The notes beneath the pieces were generated by a model. The model was given only the letters and a program-made list of their open reading frames with translations, was not told the DNA's origin and did no database searches. This document shows, piece after piece, positions 1-7,975 of a stretch of 23,534 nt of DNA. Location: assembly GCA_027579435.1 (NCBI GenBank), contig JANBPK010001148.1:1-23534 (forward strand), written 5' to 3'. Origin of the DNA: Candolleomyces eurysporus (taxonomy: Eukaryota > Basidiomycota > Agaricomycetes > Agaricales > Psathyrellaceae). Each line of letters begins with the position of its first letter. Position 1 is the first letter of the stretch. A program made the translations under genes and the position numbers.

Positions 1-1455
1 CTGGTTATCATCGACGGAATCGACGAGTGCATCAACTCGGACCAGCAGTCGCGTGTCGAGAAGCAGTACGCGGAGGATCAGGAACGCGTTCAGGTCCGGG
101 TCCTCGATCTCATTCGCATTCTCCATTCCCACAACCTTCCCCTGTGCTTCCTCATTCTCAGCAGGCCGGAACCGTGGATCAAGCGGCACGTCGAGTCCAG
201 GTCATTTCAACCTATCACGGAGACGTTGGACCTTTACCAAGTCGGAGATCATTTGGAGGACGTGGAGAAATTTGTCAGGGATGAACTGGGTCGTATCGCA
301 GAGGGCTTGGACCCACAACCAGGCAACGACGAAGGGTGGCCTAGGGAAGATCTCGTTCAACGCTTTGTGTGGAAAACACGTGGCCACATGCTCTACGCTG
401 CCACTGTTATCCGTCATATCGACGACCCATACGACGATCCCCGACAACGACTGCAAGATATTCTCGATGGCGAGTTTAATTCCGCTCAAGATCTCACCCA
501 CTCGACTTCTTTCTCCTCGCTTCACGAACTCTACCGCCAAATTTTACAGTCATGCCCCCAAGCGAATCGGGCTACCATGGGCAGGGTACTTGAAGAAATA
601 CTGGCGGTTGATGATCTATTCCATGGAAACGTTCACGCTGCGCTCAACATCCTCGATCGCCTCTCCGGGCGACCACCTGGTCGTGGAGTCAAGGCCCTCC
701 GACCTCTTCACGCCGTAATATGCCTGTCCGGCAACAATGATAGAATCTCAGCCGATTCACTCTTCTTTTATCATTCTTCATTCGCCGAATTCTTGAAGGA
801 TCAGCCTCAACCCTTGCCAGACGTCACAATCAACGTTCAGAAGAGTCTCAGCAGGTTGCTTGGAGGTTGTCTAAAGGCAATGTCGGCGATAACCATGGAT
901 AGTCAAGTCTGCGAGGAACACGTCAGATTTTCCCTGCATCGTTGGTCGATTCTTTGGCAGCGATGGAAACCCAAAGCAGACGCTGACCCATCATCACACC
1001 TCAAGGCGTTGCTTGCAACCGATCTCACAGCTTGCTTTGTTCAGACTATGGTGGACCATAGGTATTTGGATGGTTTGCGTTGTTGCCTCTACGGTTTGTA
1101 CCATCCGTCCCAAAACCTTATTGTCCGCGACATGTGGTTTTCCGTTATCCTCGCCACAACCGTACTCTCACATCTTCGATCTTCGGTGGACGCCTGCTTT
1201 AAGCATATCCTAAGTCCAGAGTATTTCGTCGAACATCGCATAGAGCCCTTCATTCTTACAGATCACTTGTTGGTCTACATGACAGAAATTTTCGAATATC
1301 GGCCAGTGCCCGCCTTCGACAATCTTGTTCAAGTTTTGAGGAGCCTTCTCGAGAAAGAAGAAAAACTCTTCAAGCAGCTCGAGGAAGGTGTTAAACGGCG
1401 TGCAGTGGGGCGGGCGGCTAGGCACATCTTCAAGCTTGTTCGTCAAATAAGATAG
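1..1455 (+). CDS. NACHT NTPase (NLR-like), copy 1, 5' partial
   Basis: C-terminal two thirds of a NACHT-type STAND NTPase; the window begins exactly at the Walker B segment (LVIIDGIDEC), so the P-loop, intron and first exon lie outside. The reading frame is open from base 1 to TAG at 1453-1455. Visible in order: Walker B with DGIDE (the other copies have DGLDE), the ILSRPEPW segment matching the sensor/arginine strand of NACHT ATPases, a helical region ending in HMLYAATVIRHI, SSLHELYRQIL, the winged-helix-like LRPLHAVICLS...YHSSFAEFL, and the C-terminal domain ending FKLVRQIR. Compared with the other copies it lacks two codons in the FSV...VLSHL stretch and has its own sequence in both C-terminal variable windows. 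Family knowledge: NACHT proteins are NTP-driven oligomerising switches, many of them in fungal heterokaryon incompatibility or immunity. The ligand and role of this one are unknown. Confidence 0.88.
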   Translation: MVIIDGIDECINSDQQSRVEKQYAEDQERVQVRVLDLIRILHSHNLPLCFLILSRPEPWIKRHVESRSFQPITETLDLYQVGDHLEDVEKFVRDELGRIAEGLDPQPGNDEGWPREDLVQRFVWKTRGHMLYAATVIRHIDDPYDDPRQRLQDILDGEFNSAQDLTHSTSFSSLHELYRQILQSCPQANRATMGRVLEEILAVDDLFHGNVHAALNILDRLSGRPPGRGVKALRPLHAVICLSGNNDRISADSLFFYHSSFAEFLKDQPQPLPDVTINVQKSLSRLLGGCLKAMSAITMDSQVCEEHVRFSLHRWSILWQRWKPKADADPSSHLKALLATDLTACFVQTMVDHRYLDGLRCCLYGLYHPSQNLIVRDMWFSVILATTVLSHLRSSVDACFKHILSPEYFVEHRIEPFILTDHLLVYMTEIFEYRPVPAFDNLVQVLRSLLEKEEKLFKQLEEGVKRRAVGRAARHIFKLVRQIR

Positions 1456-1976
1456 TACAAATGTCATAGAGCCCTCGTGTCTGACAATGTATTGAATAAA
1501 ACAGCGAGCCTTTCCTATCAAGCACCTCCTCTGCAGCAGACGCAGTAACGAACGCTTAAATCAGCGGATCTCGAAGGGAATACCAGTCTGAGTAGTCAAC
1601 TTGGTACTAGCGATGTTGATCGGTAGTCAAAGGAAGCGAAGACGCACATTCGCTTATAGGATTCGCAAGTGGACCACTGAAGATACCAAGGAACACCTAC
1701 TCGTTCAATCAAGCAGATCGATCATCGAAGGTAAAACTAGTCTGCAGAAATTTCGTCACATCCCCCTCCGCAAAACACCCTCGAGTTTTATTGTGTGACG
1801 CTGCGACTCGGCAGATTTCAGCAGACATTCCTGATGGGTGCGTCACATTGAATTCCTGAAATTTGAGCTCGTCCGTCTATCGTATCGACAGTCATACAGA
1901 AGTGTCTGTGAAATTAAGTAGGAGTAACAAAGAAAGTATTCGATCATCAATCTTGCGAATTAGAATAGCTCGGGCC
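1456..1976. repeat. Duplicated 3' flank, copy 1
   Basis: Noncoding DNA between the stop of NACHT copy 1 and a relic of the convergent partner gene. The same block, with many substitutions, follows the other copies at 12613-13102, 18008-18507 and 21580-22104, and in shortened form at 2706-2995, 6205-6376 and 10069-10375. Recognisable landmarks are AATAAA soon after the stop, CAACTTGGTACTAGCGA near 1600, CGATCATCGAAGGTAA near 1718, and AATTAAGTAGGAGTAACAAAG near 1911. It must hold the 3' UTRs of both convergent genes. No convincing coding frame is conserved between copies. Confidence 0.8.
1495..1500 (+). promoter_or_regulatory. Possible poly(A) signal, copy 1
   Basis: AATAAA lies 40 nt after the stop codon of NACHT copy 1 and is retained at the matching place after copies 4, 5 and 6, while copies 2 and 3 have AATAGA. 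Fungal poly(A) signals are degenerate, so this is only suggestive. Confidence 0.35.
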
Positions 1977-2188
1977 TCATGCGCAGGAACCGTCTTCGAT
2001 GAACCACAACCCCAATAGCCATATTTTCCCTGGAGAATAAAACGATAAGCACGGCTTTGTGACATGGAACAGGCTTGTGATGAAAACGCAGTGTACCCAG
2101 TAAACGCACGAATGTGGATCTTGGAAATGGAGGCCGTGGAAATCAACGGGAGTGGAGAAGACATCCTCATCCCGTCATTGCCATATCG
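1977..2188 (-). pseudogene. Relic of partner gene, 3' end (exons D and E)
   Basis: Read on the minus strand this matches the last two exons and last intron of the intact partner gene at 22105-22345. It covers most of exon D (from RYGNDGMRM), the intron with GTAC donor and CAG acceptor, and exon E up to the TGA at 1977-1979. It is broken: exon E has four Gs where the intact gene has five, which shifts the frame before the terminal EDGSCA, and exon D has lost the conserved cysteine (TGT to TCT) and shifts frame just after it. At 2188 the homology stops abruptly and joins a NACHT relic. Confidence 0.75.
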
Positions 2189-2705
2189 TGGGCTCCAATG
2201 GAAACTCATTGAAGACCCCGATTCATCATCGTTGGTCCAAGTGTTGCTTGCAGTTGATCTCAAAGCCTACGTCGTTCGAATTATGACAGGTGATGGGAAG
2301 TATAGGTTTGGTTTGTATTCCTGCCTTTCTGGTTAGTATCATCCAACTCAAAATCCTATGTCGGTGTTAAGTCATTTTCCATTTGCCCTTCCCTCGTCGA
2401 AGACGCCATTGCACACCTCCGAGCTTTGGAAGAGGGAGCCTTTCTGTACCTCCTGGACTCGGATCAACTCACTAGCCAACGCATGGAACTTCCCACATTT
2501 TCAAGGGATCTGTACAACTATATTGAGCAGATCCCTGAGCATCGTCCACCCGCATTCAGCAATGTTGTTCAAGCTTTGAGGAGACTTCTCGAGAAACAAC
2601 AAGAGATCTTTGAGGAACTCGAGCAGCATGCGGCGACTTATTCAGGCACGAGGAATGTTGGCCATTGAGAACGGGTTCAAGATTGTATGTCAGTATGGCA
2701 ATTAG
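2189..2705 (+). pseudogene. NACHT gene relic, C-terminal domain only
   Basis: Degenerate copy of the last ~165 codons of the NACHT genes. LQWKLIEDPDSSS matches RWKPIADADPSSH, LLAVDLKAYVVRIMTGDG matches LLATDLTACFVQSVMGNG, and after an in-frame TAG at 2334-2336 YHPTQN is still readable. A frameshift follows; the next segment (FSICPSLVEDAIAHLRALEE, then IEQIPEHRPPAFSNVVQAL and LLEKQQEIFEELEQ) is in another frame. A second shift precedes the original terminus, whose homologous stop is the TAG at 2703-2705. No start codon, P-loop or NACHT core is present. The junction with partner-gene sequence at 2188/2189 implies a rearrangement that brought two non-adjacent parts of the unit together. Confidence 0.85.
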
Positions 2706-2995
2706 TAAGTATACATATCATATTGAGATTTATCGTCTAACAATGTAGTTGAACTAAATTCGAACCCTTCTTAGAAACACACCCTGCGTAGCGAAGGCCA
2801 CGCTCAATGCTAAAGTCACCACATTGCAAGAGGAACCCGGCAACTTGTTGGTACTAGTGATTAATGTGGACTGGTAGGCAAAGGGAGTGAAGATACGCTT
2901 ACTTCGCTCGTTGGGTTGGCAAATCGTTAGGTGAAGGTGAAGATGGCAAGGAAACACCTACTCGTTCATTCGAAACGATCGATCATCGAAGACAG
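2706..2995. repeat. Decayed 3' flank following the NACHT relic
   Basis: Aligns by eye with the 3' flank after copy 4 (about 12690-12900). Shared landmarks are GAAGGCCACGCTCAATGCTAAAGTCACC, similar to the copy-4 GAAGCCACAGCC stretch, then CAACTTGTTGGTACTAGTGA, GGGAGTGAAGATACGC and CGATCGATCATCGAAG. It therefore belongs to the relic at 2189-2705 and shows that the relic was once part of a full unit. No gene is seen. Confidence 0.65.
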
Positions 2996-3580
2996 GGGTT
3001 ATCTACGGTAGATTTGTCAATAATTCAGGGCGGATTTCACCTGTTGATTATTGAGCTCGACCCCCAGCCCTCTTGGGATCGTGGATAGAGAATCAAAAAT
3101 GAGAATCATGATCTTTTGAAATAACAGGAGGGACCAGAAATGAATTCCTCGGGACTGGGCTCGAGATACAACGAGATTGTCCTGACCCTGAGAACTGACT
3201 CATCGAGTTGAGATCGTAATTTCCAAGGATTCAAGACATCACGACCTGGAACAAGAGAGAAGTCCCTTCGTCTTCAACCCTCCAAAACTACTATGCTTAT
3301 GTATGATGTAGCTTCGTGCAATCGTATGGGAAAGTACGCCTGTCTTGTGGAACGTTTCCGGGAATGTGAAGAGGCTTCCATGACATCGAGTATGGTGCTA
3401 TTCGTGAACGTCATTCCGATTCAAAGCGAAAGTGGGGAGAATGAACATATCTGTGCTGCATTGAGGGAATCCTGCCTGTCAAGTCACTTGGGTACATCGG
3501 CGTAGTTGTTGTGGACACGTTGAAAGTTCAACATCTAGCTTCCATATAGTGAGTAGAATTACGGTTTATTAAAGCCCATA
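2996..3580. other. Unassigned intergenic DNA
   Basis: I see no supportable gene here. A 70-codon frame at 3293-3505 (+) has no recognisable motif and no counterpart at the equivalent place in the other units, so it is not called. The segment sits between the decayed 3' flank of the relic and the conserved 5' flank of copy 2, and may be unit sequence decayed beyond recognition. Confidence 0.4.
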
Positions 3581-4114
3581 GGTTAGAATAGAGTCGATTT
3601 TCTCATTCAGGGAGTGCACTGCAAGCTATGGCCTGACTGTCCGTCAAACTCACAACGTTAACCCTACCTTTCAATAGATTTTGAAGCCTGCCTACGATGT
3701 AGAACACAGCTTACGATTCCAACGAAAAAAATAATGGGTATTGCTATTGGGCTTGGGTGAGTCATGAATTTCCTGGACGGGTATGACATGCTCGGAGGGG
3801 ATTCGCTGCTCGCATTGTGTACAAGTGTTGGCGATGTTCAGAAGATAGCCACTGAAAACGAGGCGTTTGATCACGAATGAGCGATCTGGAAGCCTTGACG
3901 CCAGAATAGAACACTAGGGAGGATAAAAAAAANGGAGAAGCCATGGAGGGAACGAAGGAGACAGTCTGAGCTTGCTCCCGGAGTGGAGTCAGAATACGGA
4001 CGGCCAATGATCAATGAAGTGTCCGGCCCGGCGCAGATGACTGCACACTGGGAGGTCGGGGGGGTTAGATTTCATCATCAACATCTCTCTTCAACTCTTT
4101 TGCGGATCATCTCC
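3581..4114. repeat. Duplicated 5' flank of NACHT copy 2
   Basis: Homologous along its whole length to 15366-15885 upstream of copy 5, and from about 3860 on to 7680-7975 upstream of copy 3. Shared landmarks are GTTAGAATAGAGTC, TTTTGAAGCC, TTTCCTGGACGGGTATGAC, CGGAGGGGATT, GGAGAAGCCATG and GGAGTGGAGTCAGAA. It contains the presumed promoter and 5' UTR. Position 3933 is an N directly after a run of eight As (3925-3932), i.e. an unresolved homopolymer. Confidence 0.75.
3922..3932 (+). promoter_or_regulatory. Possible TATA-like box, copy 2
   Basis: GATAAAAAAAA lies about 190 bp before the start codon of copy 2. The same place holds GATAAAAAGAG before copy 3 (7771) and GATGAAAAAGAG before copy 5 (about 15714). 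Retention of this A-rich box in otherwise divergent flanks is the only evidence that it matters. Confidence 0.25.
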
Positions 4115-6204
4115 ATGTCATCGTACTTTGCCAACTCCAGGGACTTTGCTATCAACAAGCTAACGCTCAACATCTCAGAAGGCGATGGTAAGCAAATAGT
4201 TGCGTCTGCTTCAGCGCGCACACCAAACTGACAGTTTTCTAACAAGCACTCCAATATCTACACAAGCACTCTGCTACCAGTGCTATGCACGACTCGGAAG
4301 AACGCTACCCGCCACCTTTATGCCACGAAGGTACCCGACAAGTTGTCATATCCCGGATCGAGAGTTGGTACGGGTTCGCAATCCCACCAGAGAAGAAGAT
4401 CATGTGGGTCCATGCCCCTGCAGGCTACGGGAAGACTGCGGTTGCGGGGACGGTGTCGAGGAACATGGAGAGCCGTACGGACCTAGACTTCAACCCCGTC
4501 GGGGCTACGTTCTTCTTCTGGAGGACGTCTCCAGAGCGCAACAGCCCTGCGCGCTTCATCATCACCCTGGCATATCAATTCACCATATCCATCCCCGAGC
4601 TCGCCCCTCACATCGAAGCAGCGGTGAAGCGAAATCCCATGGTCCTCAACAAAGCGCTCGAAGTTCAGGTGACGAAGCTCATCGTCGAGCCGTTCCAATC
4701 CCTCGGCGAGCTAGACAATATGCCGCATCGCCTGGTTATCATCGACGGACTCGACGAGTGCATCAACTCGGACCAGCAGTCGCGTGTCGAAAAGCTGTAT
4801 GCGGAGGATCAAGAACGTGTTCAGGTCCGGGCCCTCGAGCTCATTCGCACTCTCCATTCGCACAACCTCCCGCTATGCTTCCTCATTCTCAGCAGGCCAG
4901 AACCGTGGATCAAGCAGCACATCGAGTCCAGGTCATTTCAATCCATCACGGAGACCTTGGACCTTTACCAAGTCGGAGATCATGTGAAGGACGTGGAGAA
5001 ATTCGTCAGGGATGAACTAGCTCGAATCGCAGAGGGATTGGACCCACAACCGGGCAACGGCAAAGAGTGGCCTAGGGAATATACCGTAAAATACTTCTTG
5101 TGGAGAACTGGCGGGCACATGCTCTATGCTGCCACCGTTATTCGTCACATCGACGACCCATACGACGATCCCCGACAACGACTGCAAGATATTCTCAAGG
5201 GCGAGTTTAATTCCACTCAAGACCTCACCCACTCGACTCCCTTCTCTTCCCTTCATGAACTCTACCGCCAAATCTTACGGTCATGCCCCCAAGCAAATCG
5301 GGCCACCATGGGCAGGGTACTTGAAGAGATACTGGCAGCTGGAGGTGAATTTGACGGAAGCGTCTACGATGCTCTCAACATCCTCGATCGCCTCTCCGGG
5401 CGACCACCTGGTTGTGGAATCAAGGTCCTCCGACCTCTCCACGCTGTGATACGCCTGTCCAGCAACAATGCTAGAAACTTACGCCGTTTACGCTTTTTTT
5501 ATCATTCTTCATTCGCCGAATTCTTGAGGGATTCGCCAGACATCACAATCAACGCTCAGAAGGGTCTCAGCAGGGTGCTTGGAGGTTGTTTCAAGGCAAT
5601 GTCAGCGGTAACCATAGATGGTCACGTCCGCGAGGAACATGTCAATTTTTCCCTGTATGGTTGGCCAAGTCTTTGGCGGCGATGGGAACCCATCGCAGAC
5701 GCTGACCCATCATCACACCTCAAGGCGTTGCTTGCAACTGATCTCACAGCTTGCTTTGTTCATGCTGTGACGGGCGATGGGACTTTTGATAGTTTGTTAT
5801 ATTGCTTCTACGGTTTGTACCATCCGACTCGAAACCTTATCGTCCGTGACATGCAATTTTCCGTTTGTACAACCCTCGTCGAAGACGTACTCTCCCATAT
5901 TCGATCTTCGCTGGACGCATGCTTTCGGCACGTCCTAAATCCAGAGTTGCTCACTAGTCACCCATACAGTGGCATACCTCTCCTTCTTCCATTTTACTCA
6001 TTTTTCTATATCAGAGAAATCTCTGAACATCGTCCGGTGCCCGCTTTCGACAATTTTGTTCAAGCTTTGAAGGGCCTTCTCGAGAAAAAAGGAAAGGTCT
6101 TCAAGCTACTCGAGGAAAGGGTTGAACAGCCGAGCACAGCGGACGAGGCAAGTCGGCGGCTGATTACGGACATGTTCAAACTTGTTCGCCAGGATGGCGA
6201 ATAG
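4115..6204 (+). CDS. NACHT NTPase (NLR-like), copy 2
   Basis: Exon 1 4115-4187, intron 4188-4246 (GTAAGC...CAAG, 59 nt, phase 1), exon 2 4247-6204, giving 676 aa. The start ATG is the one conserved in copies 3 and 5 (MSSYFANSRDFAINKL) and the split codon gives GD|ALQYLHKH, as in the other copies. Domains: N-terminal linker with RYPPPLCHEGTR (about 44-55), Walker A APAGYGKT (81-88), Walker B LVIIDGLDEC (187-196), ILSRPEPW, a winged-helix-like part with YHSSFAEFL, then a C-terminal domain ending FKLVRQDGE. No WD40, ankyrin or TPR repeats, transmembrane segment or signal peptide. Compared with other copies, three codons are missing after FAEFLRD (FAEFLRDSPD against FLRDQSQPLPD). The proline/leucine/tyrosine-rich variable window (about 600-620) is unique. 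Probably a nucleotide-driven signalling switch in the cytosol; its ligand is unknown. Confidence 0.93.
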
Positions 6205-6376
6205 TATAGGACAAATGCCATACCAAGCTTGCATCAAACAATGTATTGAATAGAGTAGCGAACCTTTCCTATCCAGCCAAGGCACAAATTCACATCCCGA
6301 AGGAACATCAGTCCGAGTAGTCAACTTGGTACGAGCAAGTGATGTGGACCGGCATTCAAATTAAGCGAAGGCGCAA
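6205..6376. repeat. Truncated 3' flank, copy 2
   Basis: First ~170 bp of the duplicated 3' flank, ending near GATGTGGACCGGCATTCAAA, where partner-gene exon D sequence begins. The middle and far parts of the flank and partner exon E are missing, so a deletion of roughly 400 bp separates this unit from the longer ones. The AATAAA of other copies is AATAGA here (about 6248). Confidence 0.65.
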
Positions 6377-6990
6377 ACACACGAATGCGGAGCTTTGAAA
6401 TGGAGGCCATGGAAATCAGCAGGAGTGGAGAACACATTCTCATCCCGTCCTCGCCATATCGTAGGTTCCGATTGAGTGATGTGGACCGGTAGTCAAAAGA
6501 GGTCAAGGCACAGGAGACCTGTGCGAGGTGTTTGGTGTAGTTCCTATCCCATCCGAGTCTCCTCTCGATGGCACTGCGGTTTAGGACGGACATGACCCAC
6601 CTGAGCAAACCAGGCAATGAGCCCGCCCGGTATAAATACAAAGAGATACCGGCCCTTAGATCCAATGTCGGGTCTGAATCGCGGTTTGGTTTGGCCGATC
6701 TGCGTGCTGAGGATCACACCCTTCTTGTTAAACCCAGGCAAAGGGCCGGATCCGTCGATCCTTCCTGGCGTGTACTGCGGGGGAGGTCGCTTCTCATGTC
6801 TACAAGAGACTTGCTCCGGGGCTCTGGAAGATGCGAAGATACCGACGAAGGCGGCTTACCTTGGCTTCTGGAACCTGACCCAGTGGCAGAATGACCCGGA
6901 AACCCGCTGCTGTATTGTGAAAGCAGCTCATCGCGGGCAATCCAGGGTTATCGGTAGGAATACGTACAGTATATCCGATCAGAGTCGATT
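6377..6990 (-). pseudogene. Partner gene relic with internal deletions
   Basis: Minus-strand remnant of the membrane/coiled-coil/Cys-module gene. Near the upper end GYTVRIPTDNPGLPA matches RYTVRIPTDRPGPPT of the intact gene. Going down, ILSTQIGQTKPRFRPDIG and the transmembrane segment FVFIPGGLIAWFAQ are readable in another frame, then SVLNRSAIERRLGWDR and TKHLAQVS. Homology to this part stops near 6514. A short stretch of 3' flank (about 6475-6513) follows and then exon D (RYGEDGMRMCS, about 6377-6475). The coiled coil, the first Cys module and the last exon are missing and several frameshifts are present. A proline in the membrane segment (FIPGG against FILGG) and stops in the N-terminal part argue against function. 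Confidence 0.82.
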
Positions 6991-7189
6991 GAGCCAAAAG
7001 TACCTCCCTCAGCAGGCCATTCCGACTAGCCGGTCGGAAATCTGGAATGGCGTGGTGGGAGAGGAAAGTCGGTTTCGTAGCTGTGCGGCTGAAGGGGGTG
7101 GCTTATACCTGACGCTTCATTGACTGCCTCGTTCTGGGCTCTGAAATTAGGCTGACAGCCAGGCTGTGTAATTCTTTCCCCTTCCACTT

Positions 7190-7490
7190 ACCACCACCAC
7201 GTCGAGTGTTTCCTTCTTTAACGCTAAACATTTCGTAGCAAACCCAACCTTCAGTGCCTATCTTTCCGAAGGCGACGGTTAGTGAATATAGAAGGTTATG
7301 CGGGTCCATCCCCCAGTAAGATATGGCAAGACTGCCGCGGGGAAGGTCTTGACGCTTGATGACGTTGGAGAGCCATATGGATCTGCCATTAACCCACATT
7401 CTTCTGCAGCACATCCTTAGAATCATCGTCTAAGTGGGGCCGTTCTCAAGCGAAACCCGATCTGTTAAAGTTCCTCGACGACGCAGAGTT
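7190..7490 (+). pseudogene. NACHT gene relic (exon 1 plus P-loop fragment)
   Basis: From 7190 the sequence matches exon 1 of copy 6: TSSVSFFNAKHFVANPTF against MSSVSYFNNARNFEANNTTF, followed by LSEGDG and a donor-like GTTAGT at 7278. Both candidate start ATGs of copy 6 are changed. The front of exon 2 is deleted; at about 7298 the text resumes as MRVHPPVRYGKTAAG, a damaged Walker A segment, then GEPYGSAINP, and further on VLKRNPDLLK, matching AAVKRNPMVLNK. No long frame remains. The similarity specifically to copy 6 rather than to the neighbouring copies suggests an older subfamily. Weak NACHT-like resemblance may continue to about 7660 (GHMLYAAT-like ENWHMCFAFIRS), but I would not insist on it. 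Confidence 0.75.
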
Positions 7491-7975
7491 AGCCTGCATG
7501 CATGCATCGAAGCCCCATATGCATAGTAATACGTTGGGTTATTGAGAACGCGTGCAGTTTACAGTGCAGAGAACTGGCACATGTGCTTCGCTTTCATACG
7601 CAGTCGCACTGACAAACAAATGCGTGAACTTCTCAGCAGTTCCTTCATATTCGCCTCAAAACTCGGATGCTCACTACAAAGTGAGTTACTTGGTGGGTTA
7701 CCTGTTGAGGTGCTCGGGACGGGTGTGACATGTGTCGGACATATGAACGATTTTAGAAGGACTCAGAGAGGATAAAAAGAGGGAGAAGCCATGCAGGGAA
7801 CAAGTTTGAGACATTCTGGTACCGAAAGGAGTTTCTTGCATTGCGAGGCTCCCGGAGCGGAGTTGGAATACGGATAGCCGATCATATACAGCTTCCGACT
7901 CGGCGCAGACTAGACGAGCGCACAGGCCAGTTGGCGTTTGATTTCCGTCCTTGAACTCCTCTGTGCATCATCTCC
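7491..7975. repeat. 5' flank of NACHT copy 3
   Basis: From about 7680 on this is homologous to the 5' flanks of copies 2 and 5 (shared GTGAGTTACTTGGTGG region, GACGGGTGTGACATG, GGATAAAAAGAGGGAGAAGCC, GGAGCGGAGTTGGAATACGGA). 7491-7680 is unassigned and includes the short tandem GCATGCATGCATC at about 7496. The A-rich box at 7771-7780 is the TATA-like candidate. Together with the partner relic ending near 6990 on the other strand this forms a divergent intergenic space. Confidence 0.65.

Noticed and set aside
53..718. Long alternative frames inside the NACHT genes, recurring in each copy (for example 4200-5015, 8241-8891, 10674-11315, 16183-16794)
   Set aside because: They recur only because the genes are duplicated. 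They lack domains and show Ser/Arg/His-rich composition typical of shifted frames.
1892..2263. 123-codon minus-strand frame (…GYWGCGSSKTVPAHE…)
   Set aside because: It is a frameshifted reading of partner exons D and E with the intron retained; the true frame is GYWGLWFIEDGSCA.
3293..3505. 70-codon plus-strand frame
   Set aside because: No motif, no counterpart in other units, no splice or start context worth noting.
6568..7123. Plus-strand frames of 108 and 168 codons
   Set aside because: Antisense to the partner relic; the plus-strand frame at 23148-23399 opposite the intact gene is the same shadow.
7103..7426. 107-codon minus-strand frame
   Set aside because: Lies antisense over the NACHT relic; no recognisable content.
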